From Nostoc sp. NMS9 (GTDB lineage Bacteria; Cyanobacteriota; Cyanobacteriia; Cyanobacteriales; Nostocaceae): 64,000 nt of DNA. The first letter of the stretch is position 1; each line of letters opens with the position of its first letter. The notes beneath the pieces were generated by a model. It ran no database searches. It saw nothing but the letters and a program-made list of their open reading frames with translations, and was not told the DNA's origin. The stretch covers positions 32,968-96,967 of the forward strand of contig NZ_JABXKL010000014.1 of the NCBI RefSeq assembly GCF_017114995.1. Reading direction: 5' to 3'. The position numbers and the translations under genes are program-made. Of the stretch, positions 53,501-61,671 are shown one piece after another.

Positions 53501-54418
53501 TGGTCAAACAATTATCCTAAGAAAGCTTTTGTAAATCACTTAATTAAAGTGTTTTCAAAGCATGGAATACCAGCAGAGCAATTAATAGTTTTAGATCCTC
53601 AGCCAGTGCCAAAGCGCGAAGAAGTTAAAGAATACTTTAAAATTGCCGATGTTTATCTAGATTCTTTTCCATTTGCTGGAACAACTTCTTTGATAGAACC
53701 ACTACAGGTTAATTTACCAATAATTGCTAGACGGGGAACTAGTTTTCGCTCTGCAATGGGGGCTGCAATGGTGCAAGCACTCGATGTACCTGGTTTAGTT
53801 GCAGATAGTGAAGAGTCTTATATAGAGTTAGCGATCGCACTCGGAACCGATCCTGAATTACGCCAACAAAAGAGCGCCCAAATCAAGGAAAAAATGCAAG
53901 CTAATCCTAGTTTTCTAGATAGCCGCGCTTACTCAGCTAAAATAGGCAGCCTCTTCCAACAACTATTTAGTAAATATCTTGCAGACACCCTGAGTCAAAA
54001 TTTCCGCTTAGGAGATATTAACTTAATCATTTTCCCAGACTGGTTACAGCCAGAAGACCTACTATATCAAGATTTAGCGAGTGTCATTTCTACTCTCACT
54101 ACTCACCCAGATAAAAGCCACATAACTCTCCTAATTGATACTCACAATATTTCTGAAGAAGAAGCCGATATGCTTTTATCATCTTTGACGATGAATTTGC
54201 TTATGGAAGATGATGTAGATATAACTGAGGGGCCAGAAATTTCTCTGCTTAGTAAGATGAGTGATACACAATGGAAAACTCTTTTGCCTAGAATTAATAC
54301 TCGAATTGCTTTAGCAACAGATAATCAACAGGCGATCGCACAAGCGAAAGCAGAAAATCTCCCATTCTGCGATGTAGATAGCTTGAGCGCATCTAAATTA
54401 GAGATGACGCCTCTCTAA
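50564..54418 (+). CDS. Three-domain glycosyltransferase fusion (GT2-GT2-OGT-like)
   Basis: The 1284-residue protein carries two GT2 domains. The first (about 1-240) begins VSVLMVTYNHENFIAQAIES with EGDDYW as its metal motif. The second (about 283-520) begins VSICIPTYNGKDFIAEAIN with SDDNSDD and FQDD. A helical linker (about 550-750) follows, then an O-GlcNAc transferase-like (GT41/SPINDLY) C-terminal domain (about 765-1160), with DIDILFIATNVTAVTN, VFISGANFFK and YLDSFPFAGTTSLIEPL. The last about 120 residues are of unknown family. One chain could build and attach a glycan to protein Ser/Thr. The stop overlaps that of the convergent xisI gene by 3 bp. Two GCGATCGC sites lie in its 3' part, none in its 5' part. 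Confidence 0.85.
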   Translation: MKVSVLMVTYNHENFIAQAIESVLMQKVDFEYELVIGEDYSTDNTRQIVIEYQRKYSDKIRLLLPEVNLGAHKNFLNTFKACQGQYLAILEGDDYWTSNEKLQKQVDFLDKNLDFAICFHNVLVFWQDNSHSPGIFLHNQSKTSTIENLLINNFISTPSVMYRAGLVQEFPDWFYEQSMGDWTFHILNAQYGKIGYIDEVMAAYRVHAKGVWSSKSRESQIKETIRMLETIKYNLSSQYQAIINTSINFYSQQLASVLKDEELNKSQQQTAYKKSNLLQVEPLVSICIPTYNGKDFIAEAINSVLSQTYKNIEIIVSDDNSDDQTIEIVNNFRHTSELLFFVLKHSQFGLAKNWNFCISQAKGKYIKFLFQDDLLEPTAIEEMVNLAEQDEEIGLVFSPRTLFTDTGHTVYDSNFLMHHEAKDVHKAWSTLKLIQSGQELLLDPNILDNPINKIGEPSTVLIRKDVFKKVGLFNSEFCQLVDLEMWLRIMSQYKVGFVDQVLSHFRIHPQQQTRRNVALKDAILLDYQKLFQTIYSDTRYPQATRQQALYRYAALSEQNAELHQLRKQITEEWLNISDEQIKDMYVGLLGKTHKMLLNSSIKYESLTDEEQIFASDIVKSISQGFEQPKAIQNLLAAMLYCRADQLPLQHDLSRIPRWLLKDYLQFLFSAPVHFQELGDANNYYYYMQGWIDYLHTSIVKNSDSQLWHEVINNFAPIANFIPLYFNEHNLKDIYVKRGEIIEYLLKLKGYEVDYEFADRPITRKKIRLGVLAAYFLPGSETFAYLPIYEYISRDFEVILYSLNQTGHQLEQYCQSCANSFKLLPQNLAEQVNIIRADDIDILFIATNVTAVTNQICFLSMHRLARIQITSGGSVVTTGMRHIDYYISGMLTDPSPTAEQQYQEKLVKLEGSAHCFSYGNEEENITVKVDRESLGISEETVIFISGANFFKIIPELIDIWAKIISGVPNSVLVLLPFGPNWSNNYPKKAFVNHLIKVFSKHGIPAEQLIVLDPQPVPKREEVKEYFKIADVYLDSFPFAGTTSLIEPLQVNLPIIARRGTSFRSAMGAAMVQALDVPGLVADSEESYIELAIALGTDPELRQQKSAQIKEKMQANPSFLDSRAYSAKIGSLFQQLFSKYLADTLSQNFRLGDINLIIFPDWLQPEDLLYQDLASVISTLTTHPDKSHITLLIDTHNISEEEADMLLSSLTMNLLMEDDVDITEGPEISLLSKMSDTQWKTLLPRINTRIALATDNQQAIAQAKAENLPFCDVDSLSASKLEMTPL

Positions 54419-54750
54419 CCCACTGCATATTCTGTAAACTTCCTCATGAAAGGAGACTGAAACCCTAACACAATATCCTCTTTAGGAACTCCTATAGTAA
54501 CTAAATTTGCTGCAATATCATCTTCTGTACCATTCCACTGAAGCCAAATTTTTTCACCCTTAATATCAATATGGATGATGCAACTATGTACCCAATCTTG
54601 CCCTTCCCAGCCTACATGGACTACCTGGTAATGGTCACGTTCTATATCAAAAATATTCTCAACGTCTATATTACCATCAGAGGGTTTTTGCTCACTATAC
54701 TCCTGTAATATCTGCTGTACTATCTTGCGATAGTGGGCTAGTTTATCCAT
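54415..54750 (-). CDS. xisI: XisI family protein (fdxN element excision controlling factor)
   Basis: The 111-residue protein matches XisI over its full length: YRKIVQQILQEYSEQKPSD, HYQVVHVGWEGQDWVHSCII, KIWLQWNGTEDDIA and GVPKEDIVLGFQSPFMRKFT. XisI works with XisH to control XisF-mediated excision of the fdxN element in heterocyst development of Anabaena; the many paralogs in Nostoc genomes suggest broader toxin-antitoxin-like or mobile roles. The upstream xisH is reduced to a C-terminal fragment overlapping the start, so this copy may be orphaned. Its stop overlaps the stop of the convergent glycosyltransferase gene. Confidence 0.9.
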   Translation of the reverse strand: MDKLAHYRKIVQQILQEYSEQKPSDGNIDVENIFDIERDHYQVVHVGWEGQDWVHSCIIHIDIKGEKIWLQWNGTEDDIAANLVTIGVPKEDIVLGFQSPFMRKFTEYAVG

Positions 54751-54848
54751 TTGAAAATAACCTCTTGCTCTACATCATAAATAATCATTTTGACTTGATT
54801 CTCTTCAATCATGGCTTGGAGGAAATCAAGCGATAATCTGTGATTTAT
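54738..54848 (-). pseudogene. xisH: xisH C-terminal remnant
   Basis: Reading the minus strand from 54848, the frame encodes a C-terminal piece ending LQAMIEENQVKMIIYDVEQE followed by VIFKWIN and a TAG at 54738-54740. This matches the C-terminus of XisH. An in-frame stop lies just upstream of 54848, and only about 55 bp remain before the next gene, so about 100 N-terminal residues are missing. The overlap with the xisI ATG is the normal xisH-xisI junction. Confidence 0.75.
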
Positions 54849-54904
54849 TTACCTGGAAATTTCTGTAGGAGGTTATTTTGAGTGCTTAAGCGCTAACTAC
54901 GAGC

Positions 54905-57124
54905 TTATTTCCCCTCAATATACCTTTGCCACATCTGCTCGTAAGCCTTTTCCATCTGACGGGTAAACTGTTTACCATTCCACAACGGTGCTGTTTGCCG
55001 CGATGCTTTCAGCTTCAAAGCGACTTGCTGACGTAAAGCCTCATCTTTCCCCAAGCGCACACCCCATTCTATATACTCTTCATCTGTCCAGGCAATACCT
55101 TCTGTGATACCCGCGTTCATCATCATGGTGTAGCTGTTACGCGCTGCAAATTGTTCACCAACTCTTGTCACTAAAGGGATACCCATCCACAATGTTTCTA
55201 AGGTTGTTGTCGCTCCGTTGTAGGGAAATGTATCTAATACAATATCAGCAATGCCTAAATTAGCACGATGAACTGACTCTAAATAAACTTGTGGTAAAAA
55301 TCGTAACCGAGAACAATCTACACCTTCTTCTTCGGCAATTTGGTAAAAGAAGCGTTTAATTGTTTCCTCCTCAGCAGGCCCCTTAATCAAAAAGTAGCTG
55401 TTAGGTACTTGTTTAATAATTTGCATTTGCCATTTTGTCGTTTCTGGATGGCGCTTATATCCTCTTTGGGCGCTGAGATAAACAACGGCATCCATAGGAA
55501 TATCCAAGTCATCGCGGCGGAGAGTTGGTACACCAACTTCAAAACCATCTACTGCTATATAAGTTTGGGGTAATCGCCAGATTTTTTCTGTATAGTAATC
55601 TTGTGCATCATTTGGCAGTACATAAGGATCTGCGATAAAGTAATCAATTGCGGGTATGCCTGATGCATCCCACCCCAGCCAAGTAACTTGAATTGGTGCT
55701 GGCTTGAGTGCCATCACTTCACTGGTAATATCTAGAGTGATGCTATCAAGGTCAATTAAAATATCAATTTCATCTTGATATATCTGGTCAGCAATTTCTA
55801 GACCATTCATACCTAATTGACGAGGTTTTCCTGCCTGACCTAGATACCACTCTTGGAGATAGTCATTTACTAATTGATAGTTAACAAAATAAGTATGAAT
55901 ATCAAATTTATCTCGGTCATGATGCTGAAATAACCAGCGAGCTAGCCAACCAACAGAATGATTCCTTAAAGCGTAAGATACATAACCAATTTTTAACTTC
56001 TTAGTAGGGGAAGATAAATCTCTATTATTGATAATTTTGTGACAATAATTTTTTCCTTCTGATTGGGCAAGAGCATTAATATAAAAGTTAAAAACTTCAG
56101 CTACCTGATTATGAATAGCTCGGAAATCCGCAGGAGCATCTTTAATGTGAGGTATCGCAAAAGATGGCGTAAGCAACCGTAAGATTCTTCCTTCTTCTAA
56201 AGGAATTCGTTCAGCTTTAATAAATTGTTGAAACACAGTTTCCAATTCTTGACAAGTTGTACATATTTCTTGCCAATATCCCCCTGCTGTCATTAGACCC
56301 CTTAACAGCAAATGGAGTGCAAAAATTTTATCAGCCAATTTTTCTGATAAGGAATAACATAATCTAGCTGTCTCTATTCCTTGAGAATAATTACGAGAGT
56401 CTTGATAAAAAGTCGCTAAGTGCCGCAAAATTTCTACATTATTTGGCTCCAATCGTAAATGCAATTCTAGCAGAGATCCTGCTAGTAAAGGCTGCCGCAA
56501 AGTATGACCAATTTGGATAGCAGCAGGAAGCAGTAGAGAGAAACTTTGATGAGTATTAGAGAAATAAGGAAGACTAGCTTCTATTAAACTTAGATTAATT
56601 GGATGTAATGGAACAGTATTTAAAAATTCTTTTAAAAATTGGATTAATAATTCGGTATTGATTTCTATATTTTTTTTTGCGTTTAAGCTTTCAATTAATC
56701 CCCAATCATTCAAATTATCAACTTCTTCAAATTTTTCCAATTTGATAGAAAGTATAAGGATTTGAAGTAAATTATTTATATAGCCAGGATTAATTTCCCG
56801 TATATGCTGGCGAATTAACCAAGCTAGAGAATATTCTGCCAGTATTTCACGCCTTTCAGCTTCTATTTGTAAAAATTGAAATAGTTCATTTATCCAAATT
56901 GGTAACTGTTCTTCATCTGCCTCTGCCATTGGCAGCATCCAAGTCATTTGAGCTTCTGCTTCTTGCCCTTGTAATAGCAATAGTAACCCTAAATGCCAAT
57001 AATAAGAGATAGTATTTGGTTCTATTGCTATTGCTTGTTCATATAACTGTGCTGCTTGCAAATATTTTTCTTGAATAAAGTATTGTTCAGCTTGATTTTG
57101 CCAATTACATATATCAGTAATCAT
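54905..57124 (-). CDS. TPR-OGT protein (O-GlcNAc transferase/SPINDLY type)
   Basis: The ATG at 57124 gives 739 residues; an in-frame upstream leader to 57202 is not conserved. Residues about 1-60 hold TPR units (AEQYFIQEKYLQAAQLYEQA; SYYWHLGLLLLLQGQ), then a helical region to about 360. The GT41 domain (about 365-735) shows KIGYVSYALRNHSVGWLARW, IDILIDLDSITLDITSE, PIQVTWLGWDASGIPAIDYF and VLDTFPYNGATTTLETLWMG. OGT-like enzymes transfer sugars to Ser/Thr. The adjacent pilin gene on the same strand, 135 bp upstream, makes pilin or another surface protein a candidate acceptor (inference). Confidence 0.88.
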   Translation of the reverse strand: MITDICNWQNQAEQYFIQEKYLQAAQLYEQAIAIEPNTISYYWHLGLLLLLQGQEAEAQMTWMLPMAEADEEQLPIWINELFQFLQIEAERREILAEYSLAWLIRQHIREINPGYINNLLQILILSIKLEKFEEVDNLNDWGLIESLNAKKNIEINTELLIQFLKEFLNTVPLHPINLSLIEASLPYFSNTHQSFSLLLPAAIQIGHTLRQPLLAGSLLELHLRLEPNNVEILRHLATFYQDSRNYSQGIETARLCYSLSEKLADKIFALHLLLRGLMTAGGYWQEICTTCQELETVFQQFIKAERIPLEEGRILRLLTPSFAIPHIKDAPADFRAIHNQVAEVFNFYINALAQSEGKNYCHKIINNRDLSSPTKKLKIGYVSYALRNHSVGWLARWLFQHHDRDKFDIHTYFVNYQLVNDYLQEWYLGQAGKPRQLGMNGLEIADQIYQDEIDILIDLDSITLDITSEVMALKPAPIQVTWLGWDASGIPAIDYFIADPYVLPNDAQDYYTEKIWRLPQTYIAVDGFEVGVPTLRRDDLDIPMDAVVYLSAQRGYKRHPETTKWQMQIIKQVPNSYFLIKGPAEEETIKRFFYQIAEEEGVDCSRLRFLPQVYLESVHRANLGIADIVLDTFPYNGATTTLETLWMGIPLVTRVGEQFAARNSYTMMMNAGITEGIAWTDEEYIEWGVRLGKDEALRQQVALKLKASRQTAPLWNGKQFTRQMEKAYEQMWQRYIEGK

Positions 57125-57259
57125 TGTAATTCTCTGAAAAAAATTTATGAGGAATATACTTGTGAACAACTTACATAATGAAAATAAAGTGGATAGAAGC
57201 ATCTACCCACTTTGGAAAATATCTAGTTGAAAGACAATTTATATATTGTTTGTCCTTGG

Positions 57260-57826
57260 TTACTTAGCCAAAGAGATGAAGTTGCTGGTACAACTAGGTG
57301 CTCCAGCGGTGTAAGTAATAGCTGCTCCACTAGCAGCATCTGCATTTGTACCATTGTTAACCATAGCGTCTTTAGATTCACACAAAACAGCTACGGTAGT
57401 AGCTTCACTGGTAGCTTGTTGGGTTGTCACCTCTACAGCACCAATATAGGCCTTAAGAGGCGCCTTGCCACCGCCAGCTATTACTATTCCTCGGTTGTTT
57501 ATTGTACTCGCGTCTCCAGTAACAGCGTCATATTTGTAATTTACAGTTTGTGTTGCAATACCAAGACCTAAACTACCAATTGAAGTTGAAAATGTACTAT
57601 TTTCTAAGTAATAAGCTTGTTGAGCGCGGTTCATCGAACCTACATAGGTTTTTGCTTCTGACTGCTTGGCTTTGTTAGCTTGGTTCAAGAAAGAAGGCAG
57701 AGCGATCGCAGACAAAATACCGATGATGATAATTACTACTAGTAATTCAATAAGTGTAAAACCCTCATCTCCTTTCTTTTTGTCGAGGATGTGTTGGAGA
57801 AACTTGGCTTTTAATTCGGTTTTCAT
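57260..57826 (-). CDS. pilA: Type IV pilin-like protein (prepilin)
   Basis: The 188-residue protein has a prepilin signal (KKGDEG cut before FTLIELLVV; Gly22, Glu5 of the mature protein) and the hydrophobic stalk (IIIIGILSAIALPSFLNQAN). The C-terminal region carries two Cys (AVLCESK and PSCTSNF) that probably form the D-region disulfide. It is the G/H-box-rich cyanobacterial major pilin type. PilD cleaves and N-methylates it, and PilB/PilC/PilQ assemble it. The glycosyltransferase immediately downstream may modify it. Several Ser/Thr in the globular part (ENSTFSTSIGS) are potential acceptor sites. Confidence 0.88.
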   Translation of the reverse strand: MKTELKAKFLQHILDKKKGDEGFTLIELLVVIIIIGILSAIALPSFLNQANKAKQSEAKTYVGSMNRAQQAYYLENSTFSTSIGSLGLGIATQTVNYKYDAVTGDASTINNRGIVIAGGGKAPLKAYIGAVEVTTQQATSEATTVAVLCESKDAMVNNGTNADAASGAAITYTAGAPSCTSNFISLAK

Positions 57827-58008
57827 AAGTGTTTACCCTGGGGTAGGAAGTGCTTGGGTGTTCTAGATGTAACTTACCCAACTGCGATCGCTTTCCTATC
57901 ACCTCCAGAAAAAAAGTTTGGAAAGATACAGTTACACAATCCAGAATCCTTACTAAGCCGCTTATCAACACCAGAGGCTAGATTCTCAATATCAATTGTG
58001 GAAGTGTC

Positions 58009-58356
58009 TTATTCAAACTCAGGTGGCCACAACTCTGATACCGCCAGTTCCCAACCTGGTAGCAAGTCAGGTAGTGTGAGGCCATTGTGCAATACCACCG
58101 AAGCTTGGTTTATTGGATAAACCGTTACTGTCAATTTGTCAGGGTCAATCAATATGCCGACTTCAGACCCAAGTTGGAAAAATAGCTGAATCTTCTCTTC
58201 AAGCGGTTTTATTCTATCGCTTTTAGATTTAATCTCAACCATCAGGTCTGGAACTAACTCTACAAAGTCACGCTTGGTCTTTTTCAATGCGGTTAAGAGC
58301 ATCTTTGGCAAGTATTGAACCCGTAGTACCGTAGGCATTTGGCGATCGCTTACCAT
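58009..58356 (-). pseudogene. Uma2 family (DUF820) protein, N-terminally truncated
   Basis: The frame (115 residues) covers the C-terminal half of Uma2/DUF820 proteins: LVPDLMVEIKSKSDRIKPLE, then KIQLFFQLGSEVGILIDP and a tail with LTLPDLLPGWELAVSELW. The N-terminal half containing the first catalytic-type residues is missing, as full-length members have about 190 residues. The upstream 25 residues (MVSDRQMPTVLRVQYLP...) do not match. Uma2 proteins form a restriction-endonuclease-like family abundant in cyanobacteria. It is most likely a relic. Confidence 0.65.
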
Positions 58357-58422
58357 CTGACGTAGCCAATTACAGTTTGTTATGCTATATTAAGCGTAGT
58401 CGTTATGAGTTCGTATATTTTC

Positions 58423-59793
58423 ATGACTAACCCAACTGTAGAAAACTTGGTAATTATCGGTTCTGGCCCAGCAGGCTACACAGCCGCCATTTATGCTGGA
58501 CGCGCTAACCTGAAACCCGTTGTATTTGAAGGTTTCCAAGCCGGGGGTTTACCTGGTGGGCAATTAATGACAACGACGGAAGTTGAGAACTTTCCGGGAT
58601 TTCCTAAAGGAATTACCGGGCCGGAACTGATGGATCAGATGAAGGCTCAGGCGGAGCGCTGGGGGGCTGAACTATATACTGAAGATGTTATCTCAGTTGA
58701 CTTGAGTCAGCGTCCATTTACAGTGCGATCGCAAGAAAGGGAAATTAAAACCAATAGCATCGTCATTGCTACGGGTGCAACAGCAAAGCGTTTGGGTTTA
58801 CCCAACGAACACGAATTTTGGAGTCGAGGTATTTCCGCTTGTGCAATTTGCGATGGTGCAACACCAATTTTTCACGGCACAGAATTGGCTGTAATTGGTG
58901 CTGGCGACTCAGCGGCGGAAGAGTCTATTTACCTTACCAAATACGGCTCTAAGGTAAATATGTTGGTACGCACCGATAAGATGCGGGCTTCTAAAGCCAT
59001 GCAAGACAGGGTTTTGAACAACCCAAAAATCCAGGTACATTGGAACACAGAAGCCGTGGATATCTTCGGTAACGGTCACATGGAAGGGGTGAAAGTCCGC
59101 AATACTAAAACTGGTGAAGAGAGCCAACTGCACGCTAAAGGTTTATTCTACGCAGTTGGTCACAGTCCCAATACCTCTCTATTTAAAGGACAATTAGAAC
59201 TGGATGAGGTAGGTTACGTTGTCACTAAGCCTGGTTCTGTAGAAACCAGTGTAGAAGGCGTTTTTGCTGCTGGCGACGTACAAGATCATGAGTTTCGGCA
59301 AGCAATTACGGCTGCGGGTACTGGCTGTATGGCGGCGATGTTGGCAGAACGTTGGTTGTCATCTAGTGGCTTGATTCAAGAATTCCATCAACAGCCTGAA
59401 ACAAAAGATAATGAATTAGAACATCAGCCAGCCAAAAAGACCGAAGCCGAGGAAGAAGCTGGATTTAATTTGGATGGGACGCGCCATGAGGGAGGTTATG
59501 CTTTACGGAAATTGTTCCATGAAAGCGATCGCTTACTCCTTGTTAAATACGTCTCTCCTGGTTGTGGCCCTTGTCATACCCTGAAGCCAATTTTAAATAA
59601 AGTGGTGGATGAATTTGACAGCAAAATTCACTTTGTAGAAATTGACATCGACAAAGACCGAGATATTGCTGAAAATGCTGGTGTGACAGGAACGCCAACG
59701 GTTCAATTGTTCAAAAATAAGGAACTTGTGAAGGAAGTCAAAGGCGTAAAGCAAAAGAGCGAATACCGCCAGTTGATTGAAAGTAATCTTTGA
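58423..59793 (+). CDS. ntrC: NADPH-thioredoxin reductase C (NTRC), reductase-thioredoxin fusion
   Basis: From the ATG at 58423 the protein has 456 residues (an ATG six codons upstream, at 58405, is possible). Residues about 5-310 form a thioredoxin reductase: FAD motif [10 protein letters not shown], the redox pair Cys140-Cys143 (ACAICDG) and NADPH motif GAGDSAAEE. Residues about 345-456 form a thioredoxin with the active site CGPC (Cys381/384). NTRC is a bifunctional cyanobacterial and chloroplast protein that delivers electrons from NADPH to 2-Cys peroxiredoxins. The gene stands alone. The gene symbol is for the fusion, not the nitrogen regulator. Confidence 0.92.
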   Translation: MTNPTVENLVIIGSGPAGYTAAIYAGRANLKPVVFEGFQAGGLPGGQLMTTTEVENFPGFPKGITGPELMDQMKAQAERWGAELYTEDVISVDLSQRPFTVRSQEREIKTNSIVIATGATAKRLGLPNEHEFWSRGISACAICDGATPIFHGTELAVIGAGDSAAEESIYLTKYGSKVNMLVRTDKMRASKAMQDRVLNNPKIQVHWNTEAVDIFGNGHMEGVKVRNTKTGEESQLHAKGLFYAVGHSPNTSLFKGQLELDEVGYVVTKPGSVETSVEGVFAAGDVQDHEFRQAITAAGTGCMAAMLAERWLSSSGLIQEFHQQPETKDNELEHQPAKKTEAEEEAGFNLDGTRHEGGYALRKLFHESDRLLLVKYVSPGCGPCHTLKPILNKVVDEFDSKIHFVEIDIDKDRDIAENAGVTGTPTVQLFKNKELVKEVKGVKQKSEYRQLIESNL

Positions 59794-59799
59794 GATAGT

Positions 59800-59890
59800 G
59801 GGTATTAGGGACTAGGGAAGAAGCAAGGGAGCAGGGAGCAAGGGAGAAGAGTTTTCCCCTCTGCCTCTTTTGAATGCCCAATACCCAATA
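59800..59890. repeat. Dispersed G-rich/C-rich inverted repeat
   Basis: GGGAGCAGGGAGCAAGGGAG pairs in part with CCCCTCTGCCTC and leads into CCCAATACCCAATACCC. The arrangement and position after a stop codon match the other copies in the window. Confidence 0.7.
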
Positions 59891-59902
59891 CCCGCCATAG
59901 CC

Positions 59903-59985
59903 CAATACGTTTCAGTTAAGGGTTATTAGTGTAGATCATTGGTCTTTTAAGACGCGATAAATCGCGTCTCTACATCAGGGTTTTG
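59903..59985. repeat. 83-bp dispersed element, copy 2
   Basis: This matches 2632-2714 over its whole length with about ten mismatches. The central palindrome GACGCGATAAATCGCGTC is identical in both copies. It lies directly after a G/C-rich inverted repeat, unlike copy 1. Confidence 0.8.
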
Positions 59986-60090
59986 TTGCTCATTCTGAAC
60001 CGTATTGCGCCATAGCCGATAACTTCACTGCTCATCCTTTGCACCTGTCTCAAGATGCAAAGGATGAGCCTAACTCCAAAATTGAGCTAA

Positions 60091-60384
60091 TTAATATTCC
60101 TTATCTTGATGAAGATCGCTTGTATCTTGCTCAGTTTCTAGTAGCCGTGAAATAAGCATATCTGGTTTTCTACTAATAATAGACCTAATTTTATCAATAG
60201 CAATTACTTCACTGATTTTCACAACCATTTCCCAGAAAGTATCTTCCTCTGTATCTTTGTTGTAAGTTCTGTGTTTAAAGCACAATAAATCATCCCAAAC
60301 TCCGATAATTGTGGCGAAATACCACTTATCTCTTACTAGTATCCAGATTTCTTGTTCTAAGTAAGTCTGTAGAAGAGGTTTCAC
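60091..60384 (-). CDS. Small protein of unknown family
   Basis: The 97-residue protein starts MKPLLQTYLEQEIWILVRDK and reads as a beta-rich, LSm-like or SH3-like small barrel: WYFATIIGVWDDLLCFKHRT, then VVKISEVIAIDKIRSI. The C-terminus is hydrophilic. No family is recognised with confidence. It has no signal peptide. It lies between a dispersed repeat and the permease gene, in the opposite orientation to the latter. Confidence 0.55.
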   Translation of the reverse strand: MKPLLQTYLEQEIWILVRDKWYFATIIGVWDDLLCFKHRTYNKDTEEDTFWEMVVKISEVIAIDKIRSIISRKPDMLISRLLETEQDTSDLHQDKEY

Positions 60385-60677
60385 AATGACTAAGATAATG
60401 AAAAATATTGTGCTACATATTAAGTAAGCATTAAGAGCTAAGACAACAGTTAAAATACTGAAAGTGTGTCAAAGAAATCAAAGGCTGCATCATCAAGATG
60501 ACTGATTCGTTGATAAAGATTATCACGAACATTGTAGTACTCTGAATCGTAGTTAAAAGCTTTGGCAAAAATCAGGCATAATTTCACCTCTAACTCAGTC
60601 TAGCTCTGTATCCAGCGTGAGGTAGTCGGACATTTATTAAGGATGTTTACGCAATCCCCTATCTAATATTATGTAAA
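60385..60677. other. Intergenic region
   Basis: This AT-rich region of just under 300 bp holds the divergent starts of the small protein and the permease. No strong repeat, hairpin or gene was seen. Confidence 0.4.
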
Positions 60678-61613
60678 ATGGTCAGCGTATCAAGCTTTGA
60701 TCCAGGCGATCGCTTTATGGCCATTACAAAACGGCAGCTACCGACATTTTTACAGTTTGGCAAAAGTCCCAATCTTTCCCAAAAACTCATGCTCATCGGG
60801 TTAGCCATTACCCTATTTTTCATCTTCCTGGCCTTCTTCGCTCCCGTATTGCAGGCTTGGGGATGGCTGCAAAACCCCAAAGATTTTCTCTCTAATCCAA
60901 TTCACGAGCCACCCTCAGCTAAACATTGGTTTGGTACTAGTCGCCTCGGCTATGATGTGTTCTCTCGGACATTGTTCGGCGCTCAAGCTGCTTTGCAGGT
61001 GGTGATTTTGGCAACGGCGCTGAGTATGATTATCGGTGTGCCTTTGGGGATGCTGAGTGGTTATCTCGGCGGGAAATTGGATAAGGTGTTGCTATTTATT
61101 ATGGATAGCATCTACACTCTACCGGGGCTACTGCTGTCTGTGACACTGGCATTTGTGGTGGGGCGTGGGATATTAAATGCAGCAATCGCTATTAGCATTG
61201 CCTACATACCCCAATATTATCGTGTTGTTCGCAACCACACCGTGAGCGTGAAAACTGAAGTGTTCATCGAAGCGGCTCAAGCAATGGGCGCTTCTACTTG
61301 GGTTGTGCTTTCTCGTTATCTGTTTTTCAACGTCATTCAAAGCGTACCCGTCTTATTCACACTCAACGCCGCTGATGCGATTTTGGTGTTGGGCGGTTTA
61401 GGCTTTTTGGGGCTAGGACTTCCCGAAGAAGTGGCAGAATGGGGACATGATTTAAAACAAGCCCTAGAAGCTCTACCTACTGGTATTTGGTGGACTACCC
61501 TTTTCCCTGGTTTAACGATGACATTTATGGTGGTAGGGTTATCACTACTTGGTGAGGGGTTAAATGAATTTGTCAATCCCCGATTACGGAGAGAAAATAG
61601 AATCCGACAGTAA
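60678..61613 (+). CDS. ABC transporter permease (DppC-like)
   Basis: The 311-residue permease has six membrane segments: about 36-57 (LIGLAITLFFIFLAFFAPVL), 109-130, 140-160, 170-190, 225-245 and 275-295. The conserved EAA-type loop is EAAQAMGASTWVVLSRYLFF. It belongs to the oligopeptide/nickel (DppC/OppC) branch. The N-terminal part has the typical HWFGTSRLGYDVFSRTLFG. No ATPase, binding-protein or partner permease gene adjoins it. The chosen start is ATG 60678; a second ATG at 60717 would give 298 residues, closer to the family norm. Confidence 0.85.
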   Translation: MVSVSSFDPGDRFMAITKRQLPTFLQFGKSPNLSQKLMLIGLAITLFFIFLAFFAPVLQAWGWLQNPKDFLSNPIHEPPSAKHWFGTSRLGYDVFSRTLFGAQAALQVVILATALSMIIGVPLGMLSGYLGGKLDKVLLFIMDSIYTLPGLLLSVTLAFVVGRGILNAAIAISIAYIPQYYRVVRNHTVSVKTEVFIEAAQAMGASTWVVLSRYLFFNVIQSVPVLFTLNAADAILVLGGLGFLGLGLPEEVAEWGHDLKQALEALPTGIWWTTLFPGLTMTFMVVGLSLLGEGLNEFVNPRLRRENRIRQ

Positions 61614-61671
61614 TCATTGGTCATTAGTTTTGGACAAATGACTAATGACAAATAACAATACAGAGATTTGT

